Assembly: GCF_023278185.1 (NCBI RefSeq)
Contig: NZ_CP066356.1
Span: 8,300,001 to 8,364,000, forward strand
DNA from: Bradyrhizobium elkanii USDA 76
GTDB lineage: Bacteria > Pseudomonadota > Alphaproteobacteria > Rhizobiales > Xanthobacteraceae
Length of the DNA stretch: 64,000 nt
Direction of reading: 5' to 3'
In this document: positions 9,136 through 17,963 of the stretch, piece by piece
Numbering within the stretch: position 1 is the stretch's first letter
Layout: each line of letters begins with the position of its first letter
Position numbers and translations under genes: made by a program
Notes under the pieces: generated by a model
The model's database searches: none
The model's input: the letters and a program-made list of their open reading frames with translations, nothing else
Told to the model about the DNA's origin: nothing

Positions 9136-10075
9136 GGCGCATCCTCCCGAGCAGGCCCATGATGCCGCCGCGCGCGAACAGCACGATCAGGAGCAGCACC
9201 GGACCGAGGATCAGCCCCGAATATTCGGTGAACTGCGACAGCAGCTCCTCGAGCAGGAGATAGACGATCGCGCCGATGACGGGACCGAACAGTGAGCCCA
9301 TGCCGCCAAGGATCACCATCACCATGAGGTCTCCGGAGCGGGTCCAGTACATCACGGCGGGGCTGACGAAATCGGTGTTGTTGGCAAGCAGCGCGCCGGC
9401 CAGGCCACAGATGGTGCCTGATATCACGAAGCAGACCAGGCGGTAGCGGTTGGCATGGAAGCCGATCGCCTGCATGCGCTGCTCGTTGGAGCGGACGCCC
9501 TGCACCACGAGGCCGAAGCGCGAATTGACGATGCGCCAGATCAGATAGAGGCCGCCGAACAGGCAGGCCAGGCAGAGGTAATAGAACTGGTTGCGATCCG
9601 ACAGGTTGATCAGGCCGGCGAAATCGCTGCGCTTGTACACGGTGAGGCCGTCGTCGCCGCCGTAGCGCGACAGCGCCGAGGCGATGTAGTAGGCCATCTG
9701 CGCAAAGGCCAGTGTGATCATGATGAAATAGACGCCGCGGGTGCGCAGCGAGAGCGCGCCGATCAGCAGCGCAAACAGCGCCGAGACGGCGAGCGCCACC
9801 GGCCACTGGATGAAGCCGGAGCCGATGCCCTCGGCGGCAAGGATGCCGACGGCATAACCGCCGATGCCGAGATAGGCGGCGTGGCCGAAGCTCATCATGC
9901 CGCCATAGCCCATGATCAGATTGAGGCTCGCGGCGGCGAGCGCAAAGATCACGATCCGGGTGAACAGCGTGAGGATGAAGATGTTGCCGGTGACCGCCGA
10001 ATAGAGCGGCAGCAGGATCAGGGCGGCACACATCAGCGCCGCGACCGCATTGGAGGCGTTGAACTTCGGCATCAT
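9128..10075 (-). CDS. livM: Branched-chain-amino-acid-type ABC transporter permease LivM
   Basis: A 315-residue inner-membrane permease with about eight to ten hydrophobic segments and the family signature AAASLNLIMGYGGMMSFGHA (about residues 48-67), which corresponds to the LivM cytoplasmic coupling region. It overlaps livH by 4 bp (start at 10075 inside the livH stop). It forms the translocation channel with LivH. Confidence 0.9.
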
Positions 10076-10989
10076 CGTTTGGCCGCCGGGAACAGCCCCT
10101 CGGGCCGCAGCACAAGGATGATGGCCATCAGGAGGTAGATCAGCATCGAGGACAGCGCCGGCGCCGCGGTGGACGCCGCCGCCCCGCTCAGCACCTTGCG
10201 CAGCAGGTCGGGCAGGAAGGCCCGGCCCATCGTGTCGATGATGCCGACGAAGATCGCGGCCATGAACGCGCCGCGGATCGAGCCGATGCCGCCGATCACG
10301 ATGATGACGAAGGCCAGGATCAGGATGTTCTCGCCCATGCCGATCTGCACGGTGAGGATCGGCGCCTGCATCAGCCCGGCGAGGCCGGCGAGCGCCGCGC
10401 CAAGGCCGAACACCAGCGTGAACAGCAGCTTGATGTTGATGCCGAGCGCCCCGATCATCTCGCGGTTGGAGGCGCCGGCGCGGATCAGCATGCCGATGCG
10501 GGTGCGCATCACGACGAGATAGAGCATTGCTGCGACCGCCAGCGCGACCACGATGATCATGAGGCGGTAGGCCGGATAGTAGACGCCGGGAATGATCTGC
10601 ACCGGCACGGTGAGCCAGGCCGGCAGCGGCAGCGCGAGACCGGCCGGGCCCCAGATCAGCCGGACGGCGTCGTTGAAGAACAGGATCAGGCCGAACGTCG
10701 CCAGCACCTGGTCGAGATGGTCGCGGCCATAGAGATGCCTGAGCGCGACATATTCCAGCACGATGCCGAGCAACAGCGTGGCACCCAGCGCCATCAGCGC
10801 GCCGAGCACGAAGCTGCCGGTCCAGGCCACGAAGGTCGCCGCGAAATAGGCGCCCATCATGTAGAGCGAGCCGTGCGCCAGATTGACGAAGTCCATGATG
10901 CCGAACACCAGCGTCAGTCCGGCCGCCAGCAGGAACAGCAGGAGGCCGAATTGCAGGCCGTTCAGCAGTTGTTCGACGACGAGATACAT
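10072..10989 (-). CDS. livH: Branched-chain-amino-acid-type ABC transporter permease LivH
   Basis: A 305-residue permease with the LivH-type N-terminal signature LAAGLTLVFGIMDFVNLAHG (about residues 21-40) and multiple membrane segments. The second conserved block GLGAALAGLAGLMQAPI is also visible. It lies 262 bp downstream of the binding-protein gene, the gap being filled by a family C palindromic doublet that may attenuate the transcript so that the binding protein is made in excess. Confidence 0.9.
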   Translation of the reverse strand: MYLVVEQLLNGLQFGLLLFLLAAGLTLVFGIMDFVNLAHGSLYMMGAYFAATFVAWTGSFVLGALMALGATLLLGIVLEYVALRHLYGRDHLDQVLATFGLILFFNDAVRLIWGPAGLALPLPAWLTVPVQIIPGVYYPAYRLMIIVVALAVAAMLYLVVMRTRIGMLIRAGASNREMIGALGINIKLLFTLVFGLGAALAGLAGLMQAPILTVQIGMGENILILAFVIIVIGGIGSIRGAFMAAIFVGIIDTMGRAFLPDLLRKVLSGAAASTAAPALSSMLIYLLMAIILVLRPEGLFPAAKR

Positions 10990-11060
10990 CGTGAGGCTAC
11001 GTCACCTTTAAATGAAACAGCGGCAGCGCGAGCACGCCGCCGCATTTGCACGTTGCGGGT

Positions 11061-11214
11061 TCTCCCTCGCCCCGCTCTTGCGGGGCCGGGACGAGCAAAG
11101 CTCGCCCTGAGAGGGTTGGGGTGAGGGGCCATCTCCACGAATCGAGCTCGCGGAAAGAGCCCCTCACCCAATCGCTTCGCGATTGACCTCTCCCCGCAGG
11201 AGCGGGGCGAGGTG
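11061..11214. repeat. Palindromic doublet, family C (copy C2), inside the transporter operon
   Basis: Inverted CTCGCCCCGC/GCGGGGCGAG arms of about 25 bp each with internal smaller hairpins. It separates the binding-protein gene from livHMGF, a position where repeats of the REP class commonly stabilise the upstream message or reduce read-through. Confidence 0.75.
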
Positions 11215-11251
11215 AATGGAAAGCAAGGCTTGGGCCAAGATCGCCCAAGAG

Positions 11252-12424
11252 TTATTTCATCGGACACTTGTCGTGGAAGCGATCCTGGTCGTCCTTGACG
11301 ATGGTCGCGACCGTCTTCAGCGACAGCTGGCCCTCGGCGTCCTTGACCACGTCCTGCAGGTAGAAGTTCTGGATCGGAATGTGGTTGTTGCCGTACTTGA
11401 ACGGTCCGCGCACCGATTTGAAGTTCACCTTCTCCATCTCGGCCTTCATCGCGTCCTTCTTCGTCAGGTCGCCCTTCACCGCGACCACGGCGCTGTTGAT
11501 GAGGTTGGCAGCGTCGTAGGACTGCGCACCGTAGAAGGTCGGGCGCAGGCCCGGATACTTCTTGCGGTAGTCGGCGACGAACTTCTTGTTCTCCTCGTTG
11601 GGCAGGTCGTTGACCCATTGCTGCGCGCCGGGAACACCGAGCGCATTGTCCTTTTGCAGCGGCAGCGACAGTTCGTCGATCGTGAAGGCGGTGTAGAGCG
11701 GGATCTGCTGCTTGATGCCGGCCTGCGCATACTGGTTCAGGAACTGGACGCCGGCCGCGCCCGGATAGAACACGAAGATCGACTCGGCCTTGGAGTTCTT
11801 CGCCTTGGTGAGCTCGGCGGAGAAGTCGAGCTGGCTCGGCCACACCGTATATTCCTCGCCGACCACCTCGCCCTTGAACGTGCTCTTGACGCCGGCCAGC
11901 ATGTCCTTGCCCGCGGCATAGTTCGGGCCGATCAGGAACACCGACTTGACGCCCTTCTGGTTCATGTACGTGCCGACCGCCTGCGGGGTCTGGTCGTTCT
12001 GCCAGGAGGTCGAGAACACGTAGGGCGAGCACAGTTCGCCGGCGAGCTGCGACGGACCGGCATTGGCCGAGATCAGGAAGGTCTTCGAATCGACCGCGGT
12101 CTTCAGCGACGCCAGCAGCACGTTCGACCAGATGTAACCGACGATGAAGTCGACCTTGTCGGACTGCACCAGCTTCTCGGTCTTCTGCTTGCCGACATCG
12201 GGCTTCTGCTGGTCGTCCTCGTAGATCACCTCGACCGGCTTGCCGTCGATCTTGCGGCCGAGATGGTCCAGTGCAAGTTCGAAGGAATTGCGCATGTCGT
12301 TGCCGATCACGGCGGTCGGACCGCTGAAGGTCGAGACGAAGCCGATCTTGACGCTGTCAGCCGCTATCGCGGGCTGCGCCAGCGCCACAGCCATGGCGCC
12401 TGCCAGCCAAAATGCCTTTTTCAT
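11252..12424 (-). CDS. Periplasmic binding protein of the Liv-type ABC transporter
   Basis: A 390-residue protein with a Sec signal peptide (MKKAFWLAGAMAVALAQPAIAA) followed by a Peripla_BP_6 fold beginning VKIGFVSTFSG. The start at 12424 is set by a strong GAGGAGG ribosome site and by the signal peptide; a longer in-frame extension upstream lacks any. It is the first gene of the operon with livHMGF. Overall resemblance is to binding proteins of the aromatic-acid-using HAAT transporters of Rhodopseudomonas and Bradyrhizobium rather than to classical LivK, but the ligand cannot be assigned from sequence. Confidence 0.88.
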   Translation of the reverse strand: MKKAFWLAGAMAVALAQPAIAADSVKIGFVSTFSGPTAVIGNDMRNSFELALDHLGRKIDGKPVEVIYEDDQQKPDVGKQKTEKLVQSDKVDFIVGYIWSNVLLASLKTAVDSKTFLISANAGPSQLAGELCSPYVFSTSWQNDQTPQAVGTYMNQKGVKSVFLIGPNYAAGKDMLAGVKSTFKGEVVGEEYTVWPSQLDFSAELTKAKNSKAESIFVFYPGAAGVQFLNQYAQAGIKQQIPLYTAFTIDELSLPLQKDNALGVPGAQQWVNDLPNEENKKFVADYRKKYPGLRPTFYGAQSYDAANLINSAVVAVKGDLTKKDAMKAEMEKVNFKSVRGPFKYGNNHIPIQNFYLQDVVKDAEGQLSLKTVATIVKDDQDRFHDKCPMK

Positions 12425-12816
12425 ATTCACTCCCCTCCTCAACCAAAGATCCCGCCAGGCTCGATCACGAGGCCCGGGGGTCACGCTTTGCGCGCGTCGT
12501 TCTGTGACGTATTTTGTGCGCGATATCGCAAGTCTGCAGCAAGCATGAACCGACGGCGCTGACTTAGAACCTTCGGCGCATACCCCAGCACCTTGCATCA
12601 TAATTCGTCTAAATCGACCATGGCAAGAAATATAATGCCGGTTGCGTGGGCAACGATTGTCGCAGGTGTTGGCCGTCTGCAACGACCTACGCCCGCACTG
12701 CAGCAGGCTTTAACGATCCGGTAAAGCACCCGGAAACCACGGGCCGGCAAGCGCCTGCGGGCTTCATGGTCCGGAAAGCATCCCTGGCCGACGCTGCCGC
12801 CAAAGGGGTGCGTCAC
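12425..12816. other. Divergent intergenic region between the binding-protein gene and the DUF805 gene
   Basis: About 390 bp without a convincing gene. It contains a perfect 10-bp palindrome GCGATATCGC at 12520-12529 and a candidate minus-strand promoter (TTGCCA, 18-bp spacer, TATGAT) at 12597-12626 for the transporter operon. The short frames here lack coding character. Confidence 0.5.
12597..12626 (-). promoter_or_regulatory. Candidate sigma-70 promoter for the binding-protein/liv operon
   Basis: On the minus strand TTGCCA (12626-12621) and TATGAT (12602-12597) are spaced 18 bp apart. It lies about 170 bp upstream of the start codon, leaving a long leader with the GCGATATCGC dyad at 12520-12529. 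Confidence 0.3.
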
Positions 12817-13365
12817 ATGCTGAACTACATCTTCGGCTTCAATGCCCGGATGGGCCGACTGGCTTTCTTCTTCTGCACCCTGGTGGTGGGCCTCGGCTTT
12901 GTGATGCTGGTCTACGGCGTCACCGGCAACGCACCGGCGAGCGGCCGGATGGACGTGCTGCTGGCGCAGGCATCGAGCAGCCCCGTGCTGGTCATTGCCT
13001 TCTACGGCATGCTCGTCATCTGCTTCATGCTGCAGTCGATGCGGGTGCGCGACATGGGCTGGGATCCGGTCTGCGTGATGGCGGCATGGATCGCCCTCCT
13101 CGTGCTCGACAGGGCCATTGCCGGACGATTTCCCGAATATGCGCTGACCTATCAGCACACCGAAACGGTGGTCGGCGCCGCCGTCAATGGCGCGATGAAC
13201 ATCGTCCTGCTGGTCTGGCGGAGTGGCGGCTATTTCGAAGAACCGCCGCCATTGCCGAGCAACGGCAGTGGCGACGGCCTGTTTGAAAGACGCAGCACAC
13301 CGGCCGCAGGCGGCAGCCGCGTTGCGCGGATCGCCAACGGCGAATTCGGCGGAAAGACGCGCTAG
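12817..13365 (+). CDS. DUF805 inner-membrane protein
   Basis: A 182-residue protein opening with the DUF805 hallmark NYIFGFNARMGRLAFF, followed by four hydrophobic segments and a polar tail of about 45 residues after the last one. Family members are small membrane proteins of unknown function, for example YhaH. The ATG at 12817 is chosen because AAAGGGG lies just upstream and the domain begins immediately. It stands alone and is followed by a degenerate family A doublet. Confidence 0.75.
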   Translation: MLNYIFGFNARMGRLAFFFCTLVVGLGFVMLVYGVTGNAPASGRMDVLLAQASSSPVLVIAFYGMLVICFMLQSMRVRDMGWDPVCVMAAWIALLVLDRAIAGRFPEYALTYQHTETVVGAAVNGAMNIVLLVWRSGGYFEEPPPLPSNGSGDGLFERRSTPAAGGSRVARIANGEFGGKTR

Positions 13366-13383
13366 CGCGCGCTCTCGCACGCT

Positions 13384-13517
13384 GTCGTCCCTGCGAAAGC
13401 AGGAACCCATAACCACATCGCCCTGTGTTGTCGAAGCAAGCTGTGGCCCCAGCATCGCACACCAATTGCCATTGGTGGCTATGGGTCCCGGATCGCGCTT
13501 CGGTTGTCCGGGACGAC
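13384..13517. repeat. Palindromic doublet, family A (copy A2, degenerate right arm)
   Basis: The left arm GTCGTCCCTGCGAAAGCAGG is intact. The right arm has drifted (GTCCCGGATCGCGCTTCGG then TCCGGGACGAC), so pairing of the two ends is weaker than in other copies. It separates the convergent DUF805 and sigma-factor genes. Confidence 0.65.
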
Positions 13518-13540
13518 ACGGAATTTGCCGCCGTCGGCGA

Positions 13541-14437
13541 CTAGCCTCTATCCACCGCCCATTCGGCGCCGTCGATCGCGTAGGACGCGTGGCGGAAATC
13601 CCTGATCGTCGCAACCTTGTCGGCCGACCAGTCGAGCAGCATGAACGATCTCGGCGGCGCGCCCTGTGCGTTCGGGTCGAACACCAGGATCGCGGGACGT
13701 CCCTCGACCTGTCCGGTCACCAGGTGCCAGTCGTCGATCTTCGAATAATTGCCGAAGTAGCGCGACACCTCGGCCTTGCCGTTCAGCCGTGTCCGGTTGA
13801 CGAGCTCGAGCCTGATGTCATCGGCGATCATGGCGCGAATGGCGTCGAAGTCGCGGGCGTTGAAGCGGCTGACATAGGCGTTGAGCCTGATGCGATCGGC
13901 CGGCGACAGGCCGGGCCGCGGCGCATCGTCCGGTTCGCTCGCAAACTCGCGCAACTGCGTGCGTCCACGGTGCAGCGCGGCTTTCACCGCGGGCAGGCTG
14001 AAATCCATGATACCGCAGATCTCCTGCAGGGAGCAGCCGAGCACGTCCATCAGGATCACGCTGGAACGCTGCGCCACCGGCAGGCGCATGAAGGTGCGCA
14101 GGCCGGTCGCGGCGATCTCGCGGCGGCCCAAATCATCGAGCTCTCCGGCCATCATGTCCACCTCCTCCGGCGCGTGGAGCGCTTCCTGGCGGTTGCGCCG
14201 CCTGAGGAAATCGAGCGCGGTATTGTGTGCGATCCGGAACAGCCAGGCTTGCGGATTCTGGATCGGCGCGGCGGACGCGAAGGCTTCCACCGCCTTGATC
14301 AGCGCGTCCTGCAGCACATCCTCGCCGTCGATGACGGATCCGACCATGCGGGCGCAGTAGCGATGCAGCCTTGGTCGCATCGCCGCCAGGAGCGCGTCGA
14401 CGTCGGTCGCGGCCGGCGCTTGGTGTGGTGACGTCAT
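13541..14437 (-). CDS. ECF sigma factor with a C-terminal SnoaL-like domain
   Basis: A 298-residue sigma factor. Region 2 is seen around GEDVLQDALIKAVEAF and NPQAWLFRIAHNTALDFLRRR. Region 4 is seen at VAQRSSVILMDVLGCSLQEI and PAVKAALHRGRTQLREF. The last about 120 residues form a SnoaL-like domain, as in the ECF41/ECF56 groups, where this tail, not an anti-sigma factor, controls activity. The start at 14437 has a GGAG site; 18 further upstream codons look unrelated. It lies 50 bp downstream of a small co-directional gene and divergent from a drug exporter, which together may form its regulon. The inducing signal is unknown. Confidence 0.85.
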   Translation of the reverse strand: MTSPHQAPAATDVDALLAAMRPRLHRYCARMVGSVIDGEDVLQDALIKAVEAFASAAPIQNPQAWLFRIAHNTALDFLRRRNRQEALHAPEEVDMMAGELDDLGRREIAATGLRTFMRLPVAQRSSVILMDVLGCSLQEICGIMDFSLPAVKAALHRGRTQLREFASEPDDAPRPGLSPADRIRLNAYVSRFNARDFDAIRAMIADDIRLELVNRTRLNGKAEVSRYFGNYSKIDDWHLVTGQVEGRPAILVFDPNAQGAPPRSFMLLDWSADKVATIRDFRHASYAIDGAEWAVDRG

Positions 14438-14487
14438 GTTGGCTCCGCCAGATCGGTGCACTGCCCGCCGGTTCAACGCGTGTCGGT

Positions 14488-14796
14488 TCACGGCTCATCC
14501 AGCATACGATAATTCCCGACAATCACCGCACTGCGAACCAGCGGCGGCTCGGCGCAACGATCGCGGATGCCGTCCTGGAAGGCCTGGAACGCGGCGAGTT
14601 TCGGGATCGGGCTCGAGCCGTCTTCGGCCGCGGTCTCGACCACGTGGATGAAGGTATCGTCCTCCAGCCGCAGGGTCAGATAGCGCACGCCGTCCGGTTT
14701 GGCCGCCTTCAGCTCGGCGAACACGGCCGACACCAGCGCGGCATTCTTCTCCGCCATCTCCGGCTTCGCCTTGTACCTGATCAGGGTCCGTCTCAT
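14488..14796 (-). CDS. Small conserved protein, probable dimeric alpha/beta-barrel fold
   Basis: A 102-residue protein whose pattern (MRRTLIRYKAKPEMAEKNAA, then LTLRLEDDTFIHVVE and a helix around FQAFQDGI) resembles dimeric ferredoxin-like alpha/beta-barrel proteins such as the antibiotic-biosynthesis-monooxygenase family. It is the first gene of a two-gene unit with the ECF sigma factor. Its function is not identifiable; in ECF41-type loci the partner is usually a small redox or decarboxylase-like enzyme. Confidence 0.7.
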   Translation of the reverse strand: MRRTLIRYKAKPEMAEKNAALVSAVFAELKAAKPDGVRYLTLRLEDDTFIHVVETAAEDGSSPIPKLAAFQAFQDGIRDRCAEPPLVRSAVIVGNYRMLDEP

Positions 14797-14865
14797 CGCA
14801 GCCTCCTTGGCCTGGTTCTGCGGCCTGAACCGGCCGCGTCAGACCCAAGGACGTTCGCGAACCGC

Positions 14866-14910
14866 CAAAGGATGCGGTCCGGCAAAAATAAATTTCGGCC
14901 GCATCCTTTG
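14866..14910. promoter_or_regulatory. Inverted repeat with 12-bp arms in the sigma/exporter divergent region
   Basis: CAAAGGATGCGG at 14866-14877 and its exact reverse complement at 14899-14910 enclose 21 bp with an AT-rich core. It is centred between the divergent starts at 14796 and 14978, so it can serve both transcripts as an operator. No terminator-like T tract follows. Confidence 0.45.
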
Positions 14911-14977
14911 CCCGTTCCGGTTCGTCCTTGCCGGCGAAGCGCGCCGCAACCTCGCGACGCGGCAACGGAGAACGACC

Positions 14978-16384
14978 ATGCAGACCCCTCAGCAGCGCGC
15001 CGAACAGCGCTGGGTGCTCGGCCTCACCGCGCTGGCATCCTTCATGATGGCGCTCGACGCCATGATCATGACCACGGCCTTCGCCACCATCCGCGCCGAT
15101 TTCGGAAGCCGGGTGGAGACGCTGCAATGGACCGTCAACGCCTTCAACCTGACCTTCGCGGTGCTGCTCCTGACCGGCGCGGCGCTCGGCGACCGGTTCG
15201 GGCGGCGCAGGATGTTCGCGGCCGGGATCGGCCTGTTCGTCGTGGCATCCGCGGCCTGCGCGCTGGCCGGCAACGCCGCGGCCCTGATCGCCGCCCGCGC
15301 CCTGCAGGGCGCAGGCGCGGCGCTGGTGATGCCGCTGGCGATGGCGATCCTGAGCGGCGCCTTCGGCCGCGAGGAGCGCGCCCGCGCGCTCGGCGTTTTC
15401 AGCGGCATCACCGGATGCGCGCTGATCATCGGCCCCGCGATCGGCGGCTTCATCACCGAGCATCTCGGCTGGCGCTGGATCTTCTGGATCAACCTTCCGA
15501 TCGGCCTCGTCGCGATCGCCCTCGTGATCGCGCGCCTGCGCGAAAATTTTGGGCCGACCGCGCCGCTCGACATCACCGGCCTCACGCTGGTCGCGCTCGC
15601 GGCGCTGGCGCTGGTCTGGGGCCTGCTGCGCGGCAACGGCGTCGGCTGGGCCAGCGCGGAAGTGGCGGGCGCGCTGATCGCCGGCGCCGCGCTGGCCGTG
15701 ATGTTCGTGCTGTGGGAGCTGCGTGCGACAAGCCCGATGGTGCCGATGCGGCTGTTCGCGACGAGGCCATTTGCATCCGGCATGGCCGCAAGCGTGCTGT
15801 TCTACGCCGCGATGTATGGCGTGCTGTTCCTGCTGCCGCAGTTCCTGCAGATCGCGCTCGGCTTCGACGCCTTCGGCGCCGGGCTTCGTCTGCTGCCGTG
15901 GACGGCGACGCTGTTCGTCACCGCGCCGATCGCCGGCGCCGCGGTCAACCGGTTCGGCGAGCGCACGCTGGTCGTCGCCGGCCTGCTGATGCAGGCGATC
16001 GGGCTCGGCTGGATCAGCGAGATCGTGAGCCCCACAGTGCCCTATTCGGCGCTGGTCGCGCCGCTGGTGCTCGCCGGCGTCGGCGTGTCGATGGCGATGC
16101 CGGCCGCGCAGAACGCGGTGCTGGGCGCGGTCGCCGTCAGCGAGATGGGCAAGGCGTCGGGCGTCTTCAACATGGGCCGCTTCGTCGGCGGCATGTTCGG
16201 CATCGCGGCGCTGGTGGCAAGTTTTTCCGCCAATGGCGCAGCCGATTCATCCGGTCATTTCGCCAACGGATTCGCGTCGGCGATGAGCCTTGCCGCAACG
16301 CTGTCGTTCGCCGGCGCGGTCGCGGGACTGTTCCTGCCGATGCGGCGGCGGGCCGTCGCCGCGGCCGCGCCGCAGGATGCGTGA
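14978..16384 (+). CDS. MFS drug exporter, DHA2 (EmrB/QacA) family
   Basis: A 468-residue, probably 14-span inner-membrane transporter using the proton gradient to export drugs or toxic aromatics. Motif A (GDRFGRRRMF near residue 70), motif C-like GITGCALIIGPAIGGFI, and the N-terminal LDAMIMTTAFATIRADF typical of DHA2 are visible. I chose the ATG at 14978 (upstream ACGGAG) because a longer in-frame extension runs back through the divergent promoter. It is divergent from the ECF sigma unit. No membrane-fusion protein is adjacent. Confidence 0.85.
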   Translation: MQTPQQRAEQRWVLGLTALASFMMALDAMIMTTAFATIRADFGSRVETLQWTVNAFNLTFAVLLLTGAALGDRFGRRRMFAAGIGLFVVASAACALAGNAAALIAARALQGAGAALVMPLAMAILSGAFGREERARALGVFSGITGCALIIGPAIGGFITEHLGWRWIFWINLPIGLVAIALVIARLRENFGPTAPLDITGLTLVALAALALVWGLLRGNGVGWASAEVAGALIAGAALAVMFVLWELRATSPMVPMRLFATRPFASGMAASVLFYAAMYGVLFLLPQFLQIALGFDAFGAGLRLLPWTATLFVTAPIAGAAVNRFGERTLVVAGLLMQAIGLGWISEIVSPTVPYSALVAPLVLAGVGVSMAMPAAQNAVLGAVAVSEMGKASGVFNMGRFVGGMFGIAALVASFSANGAADSSGHFANGFASAMSLAATLSFAGAVAGLFLPMRRRAVAAAAPQDA

Positions 16385-16499
16385 GGCCTGCTGCGATTGG
16401 GTTTTGCTATCGGGCGATCGGGCATTTCGTGTTGGAATGAGGCTGCGAATGAATACATAATCAAACGACGAAGCCGTTCGAACCCGAGAGCGACATCAG

Positions 16500-17774
16500 A
16501 TGACGCAAGCGCCGGCCAAACCTCATCGCGTGGTGATCGTCGGCGCCGGCTTCGGCGGCTTGGAAGCCGCCTTCGGTCTCGCAGGGGCGCCGGTCGAGAT
16601 CACGCTGATCGACCGCCGCAACCACCATCTGTTCCAGCCGCTGCTCTATCAGGTCGCGACCGCTTCGCTTGCCACCAGCGAGATCGCATGGCCGATCCGG
16701 TATCTGCTGCGCGACCGGCCCGAGGTGACGACGCTGTTCGCCAATGTCTGCGGCGTCGACGCGGCAGCGAAATGCGTGCAGCTCGACGACGGCGGCAGCA
16801 TTCCCTATGACACGCTGGTTCTCGCCACCGGCGCGCGCCACGCCTATTTCGGCCATGACGAATGGGAGCCGTTCGCGCCCGGCCTGAAGACGCTGGAGGA
16901 CGCGACCACGCTGCGGCGGCGCATCCTGGTCGCCTTCGAGCGCGCCGAGCGCGAGACCGATCCGGACAAGCGCGCGGCGCTGCTGACCTTCGTCATCATC
17001 GGCGCCGGCCCGACCGGCGTCGAGATGGCCGGCACCATCGCCGACCTCGCCAAGGACACGCTGCCGCAAGACTTCCGTCACATCGACACGCGCAAGGCGC
17101 GCGTGGTGCTGATCGAGGCCGGCTCGCGCGTGCTGGCAGGATTTCCCGACGATCTCTCGGCCTATGCGCAGGCCTCGCTGGAAAAACTCGGCGTCGAGGT
17201 GATGCTGGGCGAGCCGGTCACCGAATGCTCGGCCGACGGCGTGGTGTTCGGCGGCAAGCGGCTGGAGGCGCGCACCATCGTCTGGGCGGCCGGCGTGCGC
17301 GCCTCGCGCGCCGCCGAGTGGCTGAACGCGCCGGCCGATCGCGCCCATCGGCTGCAGGTCGAGCCCGATCTCACCGTGCCGGGCCACCCCGATGTCTTCG
17401 CGATCGGCGACACCGTCACGATCAAGGGCCCCGACGGCAATCCAGTGCCCGGCATCGCGCCGGCCGCCAAGCAGGAGGGGCGCTATGTCGCCGCGCTGAT
17501 CAAGGCCCGGCTCGACGGCAAGACGCTGCCGCCGTTCCGCTACAAGCATGCCGGCAGCCTCGCCCAGATCGGCAAGAAGAAGGCGGTGATCGATTTCGGC
17601 TGGCTCAAGCTGCGCGGCTCGCTGGCATGGTGGATCTGGGGTCTCGCCCACATCTACTTCCTGATCGGCGTGCGCCATCGGATTGCGGTGGCGATGAACT
17701 GGCTCTGGATCCACACCCGCGACCAGCGCGCCGCGCGGCTGATCACGCAAGGCAGCAGCAAGGTGGCGCAGTAG
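16500..17774 (+). CDS. ndh: Type II NADH dehydrogenase (NDH-2)
   Basis: A 424-residue single-subunit, non-proton-pumping NADH:quinone oxidoreductase of the inner-membrane face. The FAD dinucleotide fold VIVGAGFGGLEAAFGL is at the N-terminus, and the NADH fold FVIIGAGPTGVEMAGT is near residue 165. The quinone-site-type segment GIAPAAKQEGRYVA is near residue 320. The C-terminal WWIWGLAHIYFLIG is an amphipathic or membrane-anchoring segment. Length matches the family (about 400-440 aa). It is flanked by a drug exporter and repeats and appears monocistronic. Confidence 0.88.
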   Translation: MTQAPAKPHRVVIVGAGFGGLEAAFGLAGAPVEITLIDRRNHHLFQPLLYQVATASLATSEIAWPIRYLLRDRPEVTTLFANVCGVDAAAKCVQLDDGGSIPYDTLVLATGARHAYFGHDEWEPFAPGLKTLEDATTLRRRILVAFERAERETDPDKRAALLTFVIIGAGPTGVEMAGTIADLAKDTLPQDFRHIDTRKARVVLIEAGSRVLAGFPDDLSAYAQASLEKLGVEVMLGEPVTECSADGVVFGGKRLEARTIVWAAGVRASRAAEWLNAPADRAHRLQVEPDLTVPGHPDVFAIGDTVTIKGPDGNPVPGIAPAAKQEGRYVAALIKARLDGKTLPPFRYKHAGSLAQIGKKKAVIDFGWLKLRGSLAWWIWGLAHIYFLIGVRHRIAVAMNWLWIHTRDQRAARLITQGSSKVAQ

Positions 17775-17796
17775 GGCGGCTTGCACGCACTAGCTC

Positions 17797-17934
17797 CGTC
17801 ATCCTGAGGAGCGCCGCAGGCGCGTCTCGAAGGATGCACGGCCCCGGATCGCTTGGTGTGCGTTGATCGTCTAACGGCGATAGTGGGGCCGTCGATCCTT
17901 CGAGACGCCGCTTCGCCGCTCCTCAGGATGACGG
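17797..17934. repeat. Palindromic doublet, family B (copy B3)
   Basis: The left arm CGTCATCCTGAGGAGCGCCG and right arm ending CTCAGGATGACGG are inverted, with a longer centre (about 70 bp) than the other B copies. It sits between the convergent ndh and AraC genes. Confidence 0.78.
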
Positions 17935-17963
17935 AGCCACGATCTGTATCAAACCGCAGCCCC

